Origin: Hyphomonas sp. CY54-11-8
Lineage (GTDB): Bacteria > Pseudomonadota > Alphaproteobacteria > Caulobacterales > Hyphomonadaceae
Length of the DNA: 64,000 nucleotides
Direction: 5' to 3'
Assembly (NCBI RefSeq): GCF_000682735.1
Contig: NZ_AWFD01000001.1
Location: 62,001-126,000 of the forward strand
The notes beneath the pieces were generated by a model, which was not told the DNA's origin, searched no databases, and saw only the letters and a program-made list of their open reading frames with translations. Numbering within the stretch: the first letter of the stretch is position 1; the number at the start of each line of letters is the position of its first letter. Shown piece by piece: positions 1 through 9,602 of the stretch. The position numbers were made by a program, and so were the translations under genes.

Positions 1-29
1 AGATAAGACCCATTTATTGGAGCGAGACC

Positions 30-314
30 ATGTCCCGCGAGTGTGAACTTACCGGCACCAAGCCGATGGTCGGCCACCGTGTCAGCCACTCCCAGATCAA
101 GACGAAACGGATTTTCCGTCCGAACCTCGTGCGCGTCACGCTTCACTCCGAAGCGCTGAACCAGAACTTCCCGATGCGTATCACCGCCTCGGCTCTGCGC
201 ACCGTCGACAAGCTGGGTGGCCTCGACGGCTTCCTGGCCAAGGCCAAGGACGACACGCTGTCGGCCAAGGCTCTCAAGATCAAGCGCGATATCGCCAAAA
301 AGGCAGTTGCCTGA
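30..314 (+). CDS. rpmB: 50S ribosomal protein L28
   Basis: Structural protein of the large ribosomal subunit. The 94-residue product begins MSRECELTGTKP and carries the family core with the conserved GHRVSHS segment and a basic Lys/Arg-rich body. The length matches alphaproteobacterial L28 proteins, which are longer than the E. coli form (about 78 aa). A TTGGAG-like ribosome binding site precedes the ATG. The gene is monocistronic as far as seen here: a strong intrinsic terminator follows at 355-384. Identification is firm from sequence alone. Confidence 0.97.
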   Translation: MSRECELTGTKPMVGHRVSHSQIKTKRIFRPNLVRVTLHSEALNQNFPMRITASALRTVDKLGGLDGFLAKAKDDTLSAKALKIKRDIAKKAVA

Positions 315-354
315 TATCTGCGCATATCTGCAGCAGAAATTGCAGAAACGGAAC

Positions 355-384
355 AGCGCGCCAGTTTTGGCGCGCTTTTCTTTT
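355..384 (+). terminator. Intrinsic terminator after rpmB
   Basis: A perfect 8-bp stem, AGCGCGCC (355-362) with GGCGCGCT (369-376), closes a 6-nt loop and is followed by TTTCTTTT. It lies 41 bases after the rpmB stop codon. Confidence 0.9.
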
Positions 385-439
385 GCCCCTTGGAAAATCG
401 CGTGGCAGGAGAAAGACCGCTGATCAACGGAGGTCTTAA

Positions 440-2122
440 ATGTTGCGCTTTGCCAGTCTCGCCCTCGCCCTGACACTCGCTGCCTGCGGCGCAGGCCAAT
501 CGGCAGAGCCGGCAGACACGGTCCCCGCGCAGAAACTGACCGTCTTTACCGGCGGCACGATCTATACCGGAAATCCTGACCTTCCGACCGTCGATGCCGT
601 CGTGGTCGGCGAGGATGGCCGCATCGTCGGCACTGCCCCGCCGCTCTCGGAGGACTGGGACGAGGCCGAGATCGATCTCGTCGATCTCAAGGGCAGCTTC
701 ATGTATCCGGGTTTCACGGATTCCCACGCCCACCTCATGGGGATTGGCCAACGTGAACTGAACCTCAGCCTGGAAGGCACCGCCTCCATCGCCGAACTGG
801 TGACTCGGATCGAATCCGAACTGGTCGGCATGGAGCCGGGCGTGCTGCTGTTCGGCCGCGGCTGGATTGAGACCGGCTGGCCTGAAGGCCGCATGCCGTC
901 GGCGGCAGACCTCGATGCCGTCAGCCCGGACAATCCGGTGATCCTCACCCGCGCAGACGGCCACGCCATGGTGGTGAACACCGCCGCAATGGAAGCGGCC
1001 GGCATCACCGATGAGACGGAAAGCCCGGACGGCGGCGCGATTGAACGCGACGCTGACGGCCATGCCACTGGTATGCTGATCGACAATGCCATGGGCCTGG
1101 TCGCGCCGCTGCGGACCAAGCCCGATGCCGCCGACAAGGCGCGGGCGCTGGAAACCGGCGCGAAAGTCTATGTCTCGCGCGGCTGGACCGGCGTGCAGAA
1201 CATGAGCGTCGGTCCGGATGAAGCCCCGATCATGCTGGAACTGGCCGGGGAGGGGAAAATGCCCCTGCGCCTGTGGAACGCCTTTGATGCAACCGAGGAG
1301 GGCATGGCTCTCGCGGCGGCTCGGGAATACGAAGCGCCGACGATCACCAACAATGCCATCAAGCTCTACATGGACGGCGCGCTCGGCTCGCGCGGGGCCC
1401 AACTGATCAAGCCCTATTCCGACCGTCCGGATACGTCGGGCCTCTCCCTCATCACCGATGAAGACCTCGCCGACTTCATGAAGCGTGCCGACGAGTCGGG
1501 TATTCAAGTGGCCATCCATGCCATCGGCGACCTCGCCAACCAGCGCATTCTCGATATCTATGAAGCCGGCGGTTACCCGCCGGAGAAGCGCTGGCGCATC
1601 GAACACACGCAGATCCTCGCCCCGACGGATATCGCCCGCGTCGGTGCCCTCGGCCTGATCGCGTCCATGCAGCCGAGCCACGCCATTGGCGACCTGCATT
1701 TCGCCCCGTCCCGCCTCGGCATCGACCGTCTGGCTGGGGCCTATGCCTGGAAGGCGCTGATCGATGATGGCGCCGTTGTCGCGGGCGGCTCTGATGCGCC
1801 CGTGGAAGTCGGCTCGCCGCTGATCGAGTTCTATGCTGCGGTCGCCCGGAAAGACCTCAAAGGCTTCGAAGGCGAAGGCTGGCACCCGGAACAGAAGCTG
1901 ACCCGCGAGCAGGCACTCGCCCTCTTCACCTCCTCGGCCGCTTACGCAGCCTTCCAGGAAGACGACCTCGGCACGATCGAGGCCGGCAAGCTCGCAGACT
2001 TCACCGTCTTCGACATCGACCTGATGACCGTTCCGGAAGCGGAAATCCTCGATGCCAAAACGGTCATGACTATCGTGGGCGGCAAGATCGTGTATGATGC
2101 CAGCTCGGCTGAGGGCCAGTAG
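440..2122 (+). CDS. Lipoprotein amidohydrolase (YtcJ-like metal-dependent hydrolase)
   Basis: 560-residue member of the amidohydrolase superfamily, YtcJ-like branch (amidohydrolase 3). The N terminus is a lipoprotein signal with lipobox LAAC at residues 13-16, so the enzyme should be membrane-anchored outside the cytoplasm. The metal-binding HxH is visible as DSHAHL (H96, H98), and a late SDAP segment carries the usual aspartate; a C-terminal GxLADF segment completes the composite beta-sandwich typical of the family. A GGAGGT ribosome site lies upstream of the ATG. The substrate cannot be told from sequence; YtcJ-type proteins act on cyclic or linear amides. It is followed after 24 bases by another small lipoprotein gene, so the two may be co-transcribed. 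Confidence 0.88.
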   Translation: MLRFASLALALTLAACGAGQSAEPADTVPAQKLTVFTGGTIYTGNPDLPTVDAVVVGEDGRIVGTAPPLSEDWDEAEIDLVDLKGSFMYPGFTDSHAHLMGIGQRELNLSLEGTASIAELVTRIESELVGMEPGVLLFGRGWIETGWPEGRMPSAADLDAVSPDNPVILTRADGHAMVVNTAAMEAAGITDETESPDGGAIERDADGHATGMLIDNAMGLVAPLRTKPDAADKARALETGAKVYVSRGWTGVQNMSVGPDEAPIMLELAGEGKMPLRLWNAFDATEEGMALAAAREYEAPTITNNAIKLYMDGALGSRGAQLIKPYSDRPDTSGLSLITDEDLADFMKRADESGIQVAIHAIGDLANQRILDIYEAGGYPPEKRWRIEHTQILAPTDIARVGALGLIASMQPSHAIGDLHFAPSRLGIDRLAGAYAWKALIDDGAVVAGGSDAPVEVGSPLIEFYAAVARKDLKGFEGEGWHPEQKLTREQALALFTSSAAYAAFQEDDLGTIEAGKLADFTVFDIDLMTVPEAEILDAKTVMTIVGGKIVYDASSAEGQ

Positions 2123-2146
2123 GGGCACACTTCAAAGGAGAGGCGA

Positions 2147-2611
2147 ATGCCTCGATTGATGCAGCGTCTTATCGCCCTGCCGGCGATTGGCCTTGCCGCC
2201 TGTGCTACAGTTTCCACACCCGCTGCCACCGAACAGGAATTGCTGGAAGCTGACCGGGCGTTCGCTGCCCGCGCGCTGGAAATCGGCGCCGGACCGGCCT
2301 TTGTCGAGTTCGCCGCCGATGACGTCACCATCTTCCCCGCCGGGGCGGCGCCCGCCGCAGGCAAGGCGGCTGTTGAAGAGTGGACGTCTGCATGGCCCGC
2401 CGACATGATCATCGAATGGGCGCCAGAGGCGGCCCAAGCCGGTGCGGGCGGGGATTTCGGCTACACCTGGGGCTACGCCACCTACACCCAGCGCGGGCAG
2501 GAGGGCGCCTCCTACGGCAAATACATCACCATCTGGCAGCGCCAGGAGGATGGCAGCTGGAAGTGGATTGCCGATATGGGGGCAGGCGCCCCGGCGCCGG
2601 AAGACCGCTAG
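2147..2611 (+). CDS. Small lipoprotein with DUF4440/SnoaL-like (NTF2 fold) domain
   Basis: 154-residue protein with a lipoprotein signal (LAAC lipobox near residues 17-20) and a body resembling DUF4440/SnoaL-like NTF2-fold domains: an N-terminal helix (EQELLEADRAFAARA), a FAADDVTIFPAG strand pair, and a C-terminal GKYITIWQRQEDGSWKW hairpin, which is the commonest signature of that fold. It has an AAGGAGAG ribosome site and lies 24 bases downstream of the amidohydrolase gene. Catalytic function is unknown; many such proteins are ligand-binding rather than enzymatic. The fold call is from pattern recognition only. Confidence 0.75.
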   Translation: MPRLMQRLIALPAIGLAACATVSTPAATEQELLEADRAFAARALEIGAGPAFVEFAADDVTIFPAGAAPAAGKAAVEEWTSAWPADMIIEWAPEAAQAGAGGDFGYTWGYATYTQRGQEGASYGKYITIWQRQEDGSWKWIADMGAGAPAPEDR

Positions 2612-2733
2612 CCGCCCACGAGCCGTCTTCCCGCGGGCTGCAGGATTTACCCTACGTCGCACTAGCCCGGACACGTAGCCGTGCTAGAAGCCTAATTGTA
2701 TGAATAGACCTCCCGAAGCCTGAGATATTTGCA

Positions 2734-3717
2734 ATGACCGTAATGAGTGACACCACCGCCCTGGACGGCCTGGAACCGACCGAGAAAATCAATGTCCGCA
2801 AGGTGTTCGGCCTCGACACGGACATGGTGGTACATGGCTTCAAGACCCGCACCGAATATGTGCCGGAGATTGACGACGCCTACCGGTTCGACCCGCAGAC
2901 GACGCTGGCGATCCTTGCCGGCTTCGAACACAACCGCCGGGTCATGGTGCAGGGCTATCACGGCACCGGGAAATCGACCCACATCGAACAGGTGGCCGCG
3001 CGCCTCAACTGGCCGATGATCCGGGTCAACCTCGACAGCCATGTCAGCCGGATCGACATGGTCGGCAAGGACGCCATCGTCTTGAAGGAAGGCCAGCAGA
3101 TCACCGAATTCCGCGAAGGCATCCTGCCATGGGCGCTGCAGCGCCCGGTGGCGATCACCTTCGACGAATATGATGCCGGCCGTCCGGATGTGATGTTCGT
3201 GATCCAGCGTGTTCTGGAAAGCTCAGGCAAGCTGACCCTGTTGGACCAGAACCGTGTCATCGCGCCGAACCCTTATTTCCGTCTGTTCTCGACCACCAAC
3301 ACGGTCGGCCTCGGCGACACGACGGGCCTCTATCACGGCACGCAACAGCTGAACCAGGGCCAGATGGACCGCTGGAACATCGTCACAACGCTGAACTATC
3401 TGGAACACGACGCCGAAGTGGAGATCGTGAAATCCAAGGCGACTGGCGTGGACGACGACACGCTCGCCAAGATGGTGACGCTCGCAGACCTGACCCGGAA
3501 CGCCTTCATGGCCGGCGACCTCTCCACCGTGATGAGCCCGCGGACCGTGATCACCTGGGCGGAAAACTTCGCCATCTTCGGCAATCTCGGCCATGCCTTC
3601 CGCATGACCTTCCTCAACAAGTGTGACGAGCTGGAACGCCCGTTGGTCGCCGAGATGTACCAGCGCTGCTTCGCCGAGGAACTGCCTGAAAGCGCCCTGA
3701 TGGTGCGGGTGGCCTGA
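2734..3717 (+). CDS. cobS: Cobaltochelatase subunit CobS (AAA+ ATPase)
   Basis: 327-residue AAA+ ATPase of the CobS family. In aerobic cobalamin synthesis CobS and CobT form the chaperone-like part of the cobaltochelatase that works with CobN. Walker A is GYHGTGKS at residues 74-81 and Walker B is ITFDEYD at 141-147; the sensor region includes LFSTTNT. Length fits the family. A second ATG at 2743 (MSDTT) is also possible. A dienelactone hydrolase gene starts one base after the stop and cobT follows, so the three genes probably form one operon. No cobN or other cobalamin-ring gene is in view, so the in vivo role could differ from the textbook one. Confidence 0.93.
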   Translation: MTVMSDTTALDGLEPTEKINVRKVFGLDTDMVVHGFKTRTEYVPEIDDAYRFDPQTTLAILAGFEHNRRVMVQGYHGTGKSTHIEQVAARLNWPMIRVNLDSHVSRIDMVGKDAIVLKEGQQITEFREGILPWALQRPVAITFDEYDAGRPDVMFVIQRVLESSGKLTLLDQNRVIAPNPYFRLFSTTNTVGLGDTTGLYHGTQQLNQGQMDRWNIVTTLNYLEHDAEVEIVKSKATGVDDDTLAKMVTLADLTRNAFMAGDLSTVMSPRTVITWAENFAIFGNLGHAFRMTFLNKCDELERPLVAEMYQRCFAEELPESALMVRVA

Positions 3718-3718
3718 G

Positions 3719-4399
3719 ATGAGCGGCACAGTCATCGAGCTGACGAGCGGTGACGGCTTCCGGTTCAATGCGCTGCATGTTCCGGCCAGGGGCGCACGCA
3801 AGGGCGGCCTGGTACTGGTGCAGGAAATCTTCGGCGTGAACTCCTACATGATCGAGGCGTGCGAGCGCTTTGCTGCCGAAGGCTATGAAGTGCTTGCCCC
3901 GTCCATGTTCGACCGCCAGAAGAAAGGCTTCGCCACTGAAAGCCATTCCGCGGAAGCGATCGCGGAAGGCGGCGGTTATGCCCGCGCGAACGGCCTCGAC
4001 AACGCCATGGCGGACATTGCGGCCTGCATCGCCGAACTGGAGGCCCCGGTCTTCATCACCGGTTTCTGCTATGGCGGGTCGATGGCCTATCTCGCCGCCT
4101 GTCAGCTGGACGGCCTGTCCGCCGCGAGCGGCTATTACGGCAGCCTCGTGCCCGGCGCGAAGGACCAGGCGCCGAGATGCCCGACCATCGTTCATTTCGG
4201 CCAGCACGATGCGCACATTCCGATGGAAGGCGTGCGCGCGTTCGAGCAGGCGAGGCGCGATGTGCCGGTCTATGTCTATGACGCCGGCCACGGCTTCGCC
4301 CGGCGGCGCTCTGACGACCATGACGCCCACGCCGACGAGCTCGCTTTCCGCCGCACCCTCGACCTTTTCAACCAGGCCGCCGCCGATGCGGGCTTCTAG
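3719..4399 (+). CDS. Dienelactone hydrolase family protein
   Basis: 226-residue alpha/beta-hydrolase of the dienelactone hydrolase family. The Cys-Asp-His triad is visible: C117 in GFCYGG, D164 in GQHDAHIP and H191 in DAGHGF. It also has the early QEIFGV segment typical of the family. The start codon lies one base after the cobS stop, and cobT begins 31 bases after its own stop, so it is translated from the cobST transcript. The natural substrate is unknown; family members hydrolyse dienelactones or other small esters and thioesters. Its position between cobS and cobT is the unusual point. Confidence 0.9.
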   Translation: MSGTVIELTSGDGFRFNALHVPARGARKGGLVLVQEIFGVNSYMIEACERFAAEGYEVLAPSMFDRQKKGFATESHSAEAIAEGGGYARANGLDNAMADIAACIAELEAPVFITGFCYGGSMAYLAACQLDGLSAASGYYGSLVPGAKDQAPRCPTIVHFGQHDAHIPMEGVRAFEQARRDVPVYVYDAGHGFARRRSDDHDAHADELAFRRTLDLFNQAAADAGF

Positions 4400-4430
4400 A
4401 TTGCGCCCCGGCGCACCAGATAAGACTTAG

Positions 4431-6431
4431 ATGGCCAAGGACACGACCCCTCAGGAACTCTTCAAGCAAGCGCTCGCCGTGACGACCAAGGCGATGAGCG
4501 CGGACCGGGACGTGGAAGTCGGCTTTGGCAATGATGCCGGTGCCGATGCCGAGCGTATCGTGCTGCGCCCGCCGCCGGTCACACTGCCGGCCGAGGTGGC
4601 GGCCCGTATCCGCGGCGAGGCCGATGCCGTTGCCCTGCGCAAGGCGCATCATGACGCCGCCGCCCACAGCAAGCACCGCCCGCAAGGCGAGTTGCCCCGG
4701 AAGGTGTACGACGCGGCCGAAACCGCACGGATCGAAAGCCTCGGCGCCAACGCCATGCGCGGCACGGCCAACAATCTGGACGCGGTGCTGACCTATCGCT
4801 GCCAGTCCGGCGAATTTGCCATGGGCACAGAAGAGCCCGAAGCCGTGCTGGCCCCGGCGATCGAATTCCTGCTGCGCGAGCGCCTGACCGGCCGACCGCT
4901 GCCGGAAGCGGCAAACCGTGTGGCCGATGTCTGGCGTGAACAGGTCGCCGAGAAGACCGGCGACGCGCTCGACAAGCTGATCTCCCAACTGCACGACCAG
5001 CCGGGCTTTGCCCGCACCGTGCGCGACATGATCCGGGACCTGACGGCCACCGATGTACCCAGCGAGGACGCTGAAACCAGCGAAGACCAGCAGGACAGCG
5101 AGATGGAGTCCGAGCAGCAGCCGGACCAGGGCGAGCAGGAAATGCAGTCCGAGGAGGAAATGGGTGCCTCCACCGAGCAGATGGAAGCCGGGGACACGGA
5201 AGAAATGGAAGGCGAGGAATCCAACGTCTCTGTCGATCAGGACATGGACATGGAGTCCGACGACACGCCGGACGACGACGAAGACGGCACCCAGCCGCTG
5301 CGCCCGAATTTCCGCGACGGCGACGACAAGGACCGCTTCACCTATTCGGTCTTCACCCGCGAGCATGACGAAGTCGCGCAAGCGCCGGACCTTTGCGATG
5401 CCGAAGAGCTGACCCGCCTGCGCGCCTATCTGGATCACCAGCTGCAGGGGCTGCAGGGCGCGGTCTCGAAACTCGCCAACAAGCTGCAGCGCCTGTTGAT
5501 GGCGCAGCAGAACCGGTCGTGGAGCTTTGACCTGGAAGAGGGCGTGCTGGACACCGCGCGCCTGACGCGTGTCATCACCGATCCGACCGCACCGCTGTCT
5601 TTCAAGCAGGAAGACGATTCGGAATTCCGCGACACGATCGTGACGCTGCTGCTGGACAATTCCGGTTCCATGCGTGGCCGCCCGATCATGGTGGCGGCTC
5701 TGTGTGCGGACATTCTGGCCCGCACGCTGGAACGCTGCAATGTGAAGACCGAAGTGCTGGGTTTCACCACCAAGGCGTGGAAAGGCGGCCTCTCCCGTGA
5801 AGACTGGGTGAAGGCCGGCAAGCCGTCCTCCCCGGGGCGCCTCAATGATGTGCGCCACATCGTCTACAAGCAGGCAGACGCCCCGTGGCGCCGCGCCCGC
5901 AAGAATCTCGGCCTGATGATGCGAGAGGGCCTGCTGAAAGAGAATATCGACGGCGAGGCGCTGCTCTGGGCGCATGACCGTCTGCTGGCCCGGCCGGAAC
6001 AGCGCAAGATCCTGATGGTGATCTCGGACGGTGCGCCGGTCGACGATTCCACGCTGAACGTGAATGTCGGCAACTATCTCGAGCGCCACCTCCGCCAGGT
6101 GATCGAGGAGATCGAAACGCGCAGCCCGGTGGAACTGATCGCCATCGGCATCGGTCACGACGTGACGCGCTATTACAAGCGCGCCGTCACCATCGTGGAC
6201 GCCGAACAGCTCGGCGGCGCGATGACGGACCAGCTGGCGAGCCTGTTCGACGAGAACCAGCCGAATCCGAAGGCGATGGCCATTCCTCCGCTGACGGAAC
6301 GCACCGTCCGTCCCGGCGCCGTCTCAGGCGCCTCCAGCGGCGCGCCCTCCTATGGCAAAGGCAAGAAAGTCGACATCGGCCGCGCCGTGAAGACGACCAG
6401 CTTTCAGGAAGTGAAGGGCGCTAAGAAGTAG
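4431..6431 (+). CDS. cobT: Cobaltochelatase subunit CobT (vWA domain)
   Basis: 666-residue CobT-type protein. The N-terminal region is followed by a strongly acidic, low-complexity stretch (about residues 205-290, rich in Glu, Asp, Gln and Met) and a C-terminal von Willebrand A domain whose MIDAS motif DNSGS is at residues 409-413. This layout is characteristic of CobT, the partner of the CobS ATPase. The C-terminal about 60 residues ([11 protein letters not shown] onward) are a basic, Gly/Ser-rich tail. The 3' end overlaps the convergent HMG-CoA lyase gene by 11 bases (6421-6431). Confidence 0.93.
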   Translation: MAKDTTPQELFKQALAVTTKAMSADRDVEVGFGNDAGADAERIVLRPPPVTLPAEVAARIRGEADAVALRKAHHDAAAHSKHRPQGELPRKVYDAAETARIESLGANAMRGTANNLDAVLTYRCQSGEFAMGTEEPEAVLAPAIEFLLRERLTGRPLPEAANRVADVWREQVAEKTGDALDKLISQLHDQPGFARTVRDMIRDLTATDVPSEDAETSEDQQDSEMESEQQPDQGEQEMQSEEEMGASTEQMEAGDTEEMEGEESNVSVDQDMDMESDDTPDDDEDGTQPLRPNFRDGDDKDRFTYSVFTREHDEVAQAPDLCDAEELTRLRAYLDHQLQGLQGAVSKLANKLQRLLMAQQNRSWSFDLEEGVLDTARLTRVITDPTAPLSFKQEDDSEFRDTIVTLLLDNSGSMRGRPIMVAALCADILARTLERCNVKTEVLGFTTKAWKGGLSREDWVKAGKPSSPGRLNDVRHIVYKQADAPWRRARKNLGLMMREGLLKENIDGEALLWAHDRLLARPEQRKILMVISDGAPVDDSTLNVNVGNYLERHLRQVIEEIETRSPVELIAIGIGHDVTRYYKRAVTIVDAEQLGGAMTDQLASLFDENQPNPKAMAIPPLTERTVRPGAVSGASSGAPSYGKGKKVDIGRAVKTTSFQEVKGAKK

Positions 6432-7335
6432 CGGCGCTCTTTACGGGAAACCCGCCCGCCTTGCTGAGGGATGAGCTGACGGGGTGCTGCAGCACCGTCT
6501 CCAGCCATTTCGAGGTCCTGATCAGCTTGGCGAGGTCCAGCCCCGTTTCGAAGCCGCCGCGTTCCAGCATGTAGACGACATCTTCCGTCGCCACATTGCC
6601 CGTCGCCGCCGGCGCAAAGGGGCAGCCGCCGATGCCTCCGCAGCTCGCATCGATCACGTCGACGCCCGCATCCACCGCCGCCGCCACATTGGCGAGGCCC
6701 TGTCCGCGCGTGTCGTGGAAATGCATGCGCAGGTAAACGTCCGGCGCCTCGATCCGTACCCGGTCGATGGCGCGGCGCACGGCCCAGGGGTCTGCGACGC
6801 CAATCGTGTCGCCGAGGGCGAGCTCTGCCACCCCCGCGCGCTGCGACTGGGCGGCGAGATTGCCGACCACGCCCATGTCCACTTCGCCATCATAGGGGTC
6901 GCCGAACGCGACAGAGATCGTGGCGGAGAGGGGGATGCCTGCCTCATGTACCAGCGGCGCGCACTGGGCCAGCATGTCCGCGCTCTCCTGCGGGCTCATG
7001 CCCTGGTTCTTCCGGCCGAAGGTTTCGCTGGCGACCAGCACGAAATTGATCTCGTCGGCCTGCGCATCAATGGCGCGGCGTACGCCTTTTTCATTGAGAG
7101 CGAGCGCGATGTGGCGCGTCGGCTTCGACCGGTCGAGCCCGGCGAAGACGGCCGGGCTGTCCGCCATTTTCGGTACGGCCTTCGGCGAGACAAAGCTGCC
7201 GGATTCCATCCGCTTCACGCCAGCGTCTTCCAGCCGGGCAATGAATTCCAGCTTCTGCTCGACCGTCAGGTTTGCAGGATCGTTCTGCAACCCGTCACGC
7301 GGGCCGACTTCCACAATGTCGATGCGGCGGGTCAT
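6421..7335 (-). CDS. Hydroxymethylglutaryl-CoA lyase
   Basis: 304-residue DRE-TIM metallolyase that cleaves HMG-CoA to acetyl-CoA and acetoacetate, the last step of leucine breakdown. The start chosen is ATG at 7335 because the protein then opens [18 protein letters not shown], with catalytic R13 and D14 at the family position. [10 protein letters not shown] supplies the metal-binding HxHDT pattern, and the glycine-rich [15 protein letters not shown] carries the signature cysteine. Longer upstream reading adds 38 residues that overlap the enoyl-CoA hydratase and are unlikely. The gene starts 7 bases after the hydratase stop, so the pair is an operon. Confidence 0.93.
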   Translation of the reverse strand: MTRRIDIVEVGPRDGLQNDPANLTVEQKLEFIARLEDAGVKRMESGSFVSPKAVPKMADSPAVFAGLDRSKPTRHIALALNEKGVRRAIDAQADEINFVLVASETFGRKNQGMSPQESADMLAQCAPLVHEAGIPLSATISVAFGDPYDGEVDMGVVGNLAAQSQRAGVAELALGDTIGVADPWAVRRAIDRVRIEAPDVYLRMHFHDTRGQGLANVAAAVDAGVDVIDASCGGIGGCPFAPAATGNVATEDVVYMLERGGFETGLDLAKLIRTSKWLETVLQHPVSSSLSKAGGFPVKSAATS

Positions 7336-7342
7336 GATGCTC

Positions 7343-8158
7343 CTATCGTCCTTTGAACTGCGCAGCGCGGCGTTCCACAAAGCTCGCCACACCTTCCTTG
7401 AAGTCGAATGTGGTAAAGCTTTCCTCCATTGCAGCATCTGCTTCTGCAAGAGAGTCGCCGAAACTCTGGAAATAGGTCTTGCGCACCTGCTGTTTCATCA
7501 CCGCGACAGAGCGGGGCGAGACCATGGTGGCGAGGTGGTGGGCGGTGTGCTGTACATTGCCCATCAGCTCGCCGACCGGCAGGGCTGCATTGACGAGGCC
7601 CAGCTCTGCGGCTTCGGCCCCGGTAAACTTGCGGGCGGTGAAGAGCAGGTCCAGCGACTTGGCTTCACCGATCAGGCGCGGCAACAGCCAGGCGATGCCA
7701 TGTTCCGCGATCAGGCCGCGCTGGGCAAAGGCGGTCGTGAATTTTGCCTCGGCGGCGGCGTAACGCAGGTCCGCGAACAGGGCGAAGATCAGGCCGATCC
7801 CGGCGCAGGCGCCATTAATCGCCGCGATGATCGGCTTCGGGCAGGCATACATGTAGCCGAACCGGCCCGGATAGAGATCGCGCAGGTCAGACGGCGCTTC
7901 CTCGATTTCCGCCAACCGGTCGCGCGCGCCGCCCTGAATGCCCTGCAGAACATCCATGTCCGCCCCGGCGCAGAAGCCGCGCCCGGCGCCCGTCACCACG
8001 ATCACACGCACGGCGTCGTCGCTGCTGGCGGTCACAATCGCGTGTTTCAGCTCATTGTGCATGACGTCGGTCCACGCGTTCAGCCGGTCCGGCCGGTTGA
8101 GGGTCAGCGTCAGCACCCCGTCCTTCAGGTCGCTCAGGATCTGCTCATAGTCCGCCAT
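7343..8158 (-). CDS. Enoyl-CoA hydratase/isomerase family protein (crotonase)
   Basis: 271-residue crotonase-fold protein. The oxyanion-hole segments are visible as GAGRGFCAGADM and INGACAGIG, with FTGAEAAELGLVN downstream. Start ATG 8158 (MADYEQ) is preferred because GGAGG sits 7 bases upstream; the ATG at 8164 would be only one base from it. It is the first gene of a two-gene operon with HMG-CoA lyase, which suggests a role in branched-chain or isoprenoid-type acyl-CoA breakdown, for example a methylglutaconyl-CoA hydratase-like step. The exact substrate cannot be assigned from sequence. Confidence 0.9.
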   Translation of the reverse strand: MADYEQILSDLKDGVLTLTLNRPDRLNAWTDVMHNELKHAIVTASSDDAVRVIVVTGAGRGFCAGADMDVLQGIQGGARDRLAEIEEAPSDLRDLYPGRFGYMYACPKPIIAAINGACAGIGLIFALFADLRYAAAEAKFTTAFAQRGLIAEHGIAWLLPRLIGEAKSLDLLFTARKFTGAEAAELGLVNAALPVGELMGNVQHTAHHLATMVSPRSVAVMKQQVRKTYFQSFGDSLAEADAAMEESFTTFDFKEGVASFVERRAAQFKGR

Positions 8159-8256
8159 GGTCATGCCTCCGTCATGGGTTGGTCCGTTATGGACTCGTAT
8201 GATCACAGCCTAGACTGTGGCTGGCGCGAAGGGGAGGGGTGACGTATGGAGCGGGC

Positions 8257-8658
8257 ATGACACAATTTCCGCCCCCCCTTTCCGGAAGTGCGCAGGACGA
8301 GACGTCCGAATTGCGCCCGAAATTCAATGCCGACGGTCTGATTGCCGCCATTACGCAGGACGCAGAAACCGGCGACGTGCTGATGCTGGCCTGGATGAAT
8401 GCCGACGCGCTCGCCGCCACGCTTGAGACGCGCCGGGCCACTTACTGGTCCCGTTCGCGCGGCGAATTGTGGGTAAAGGGCGAAACTTCCGGCCACACGC
8501 AGGAAGTGGTGGAAGTGCGGATCGACTGCGATCAGGACGCGGTCCTCTTGAAGGTGAAACAGACCGGCGGGGCCTGTCACACCGGCCGGGCGAGTTGTTT
8601 CTACCGGATAGTCCCTTTTGAAGGGACTGCGCTTTCGCACGATCCGGACATGGGGTAG
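8257..8658 (+). CDS. hisI: Phosphoribosyl-AMP cyclohydrolase
   Basis: 133-residue HisI that opens the adenine ring of phosphoribosyl-AMP, third step of histidine synthesis. Key family segments are the [10 protein letters not shown] stretch, KGETSGHTQ, the DCDQD metal-binding motif and two conserved cysteines in [17 protein letters not shown] 8257 is chosen because GGAG lies five bases upstream; an in-frame GTG at 8239 is too close to its GGGGAGG. It is stand-alone HisI, not a HisI-HisE fusion. It is transcribed divergently from the enoyl-CoA hydratase operon and no other his gene is nearby. Confidence 0.95.
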   Translation: MTQFPPPLSGSAQDETSELRPKFNADGLIAAITQDAETGDVLMLAWMNADALAATLETRRATYWSRSRGELWVKGETSGHTQEVVEVRIDCDQDAVLLKVKQTGGACHTGRASCFYRIVPFEGTALSHDPDMG

Positions 8659-8699
8659 GCTTTCCTTCAGTGGGTTTCACCGAACTGAAGGGGGTTCTG

Positions 8700-9596
8700 A
8701 TGCGCCTGATCCATGCGCTGCTCGCAACAACTGCGTTTACGCTCGCACCGGCCTGTGCGCCGAATTCTGCACCGCCTGAGGTGCCTGCCGAACCGGAAAC
8801 CGGGATAGTTGCCGAAGCCGAAGCGCCGGCTCCGCTGAACGTGAACGTGCTGGACTGCGGCACGATCAATGTGCTCGATCTCGATGCCTTTTCCAGCGCC
8901 GGGGATTATGCCGGCCAGTCGGACACGTTCACCGACACCTGTTACGTCATCAATCATCCGGATGGCCGCCTGCTGTGGGATCTCGGCCTGCCGGGCATGC
9001 TGGCGGGCGCCGGAGAGCAGAATGTCAGCGGCATTTTCAATGTCTCGCTGGACAAGACGATCACCGCCCAGCTCGCCGATCTTGGCCTGACACCGGACGA
9101 CATCGACTATGTCTCTCTCTCGCATGACCATTTCGATCATATCGGCCAGGTGGACCAGGTGCAGGGCGCGACCTGGATCGTTCAGGAAGACGAATACAAC
9201 GACATGTTCCCGCCGGAAGGCACCGAGCGTGCGGTCGATCCGCAGCTCGCTGCCATGTGGGCCGCCTTCGGTCCGATGGATGCGAAGACCATCTCCGGCG
9301 ACTATGATGTCTTCGGCGATGGCACCGTGAAGATCCTCGAAATGCCGGGTCATACGCCGGGCCATTCTGTCCTGCTGCTGGATATGCCGGAAAGCGGCCC
9401 CGTCCTGCTGGCAGGGGACCTGTATCACCGCACGGAAAGCCGCGACCTGCGCCGGGTGCCGCGCTTCAACTGGAGCGAACCGGTCACGCTGGAATCGATG
9501 GACAAGTTCGAGGCCCTGGCCGAAGAGCTTGGCGCCAAGGTGATTCTGCAGCACGAGCCGGACGATGTCGAACCGCTTGGCGGCGTGATCCGGTAG
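8700..9596 (+). CDS. Exported metallo-beta-lactamase-fold hydrolase (AHL-lactonase-like)
   Basis: 298-residue protein with an N-terminal signal region (MRLIHALLATTAFTLAPAC) and a metallo-beta-lactamase fold. The zinc motif HDHFDH is at residues 142-147 (HxHxDH), followed by PGHTPGHS and AGDLYHR, which supply the later His and Asp ligands. Motif spacing resembles lactonase-type members such as N-acyl homoserine lactonases, but the family has many substrates, so quorum quenching is only a possibility. The Cys after APA is not a canonical lipobox. ATG 8700 has AAGGGGG upstream; a GTG at 8670 would precede the signal. A GH16 lipoprotein gene follows 6 bases after the stop. Confidence 0.85.
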   Translation: MRLIHALLATTAFTLAPACAPNSAPPEVPAEPETGIVAEAEAPAPLNVNVLDCGTINVLDLDAFSSAGDYAGQSDTFTDTCYVINHPDGRLLWDLGLPGMLAGAGEQNVSGIFNVSLDKTITAQLADLGLTPDDIDYVSLSHDHFDHIGQVDQVQGATWIVQEDEYNDMFPPEGTERAVDPQLAAMWAAFGPMDAKTISGDYDVFGDGTVKILEMPGHTPGHSVLLLDMPESGPVLLAGDLYHRTESRDLRRVPRFNWSEPVTLESMDKFEALAEELGAKVILQHEPDDVEPLGGVIR

Positions 9597-9602
9597 GGAG
9601 GC

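Noticed and set aside
143-2128. Long open frame on the minus strand opposite the amidohydrolase
   Set aside because: Composition of the translation is that of a high-GC antisense shadow; the plus-strand protein has clear family motifs.
8700-9596. Definite quorum-quenching AHL lactonase
   Set aside because: Only the metallo-beta-lactamase fold and zinc ligands can be seen; substrate specificity cannot be read from them.
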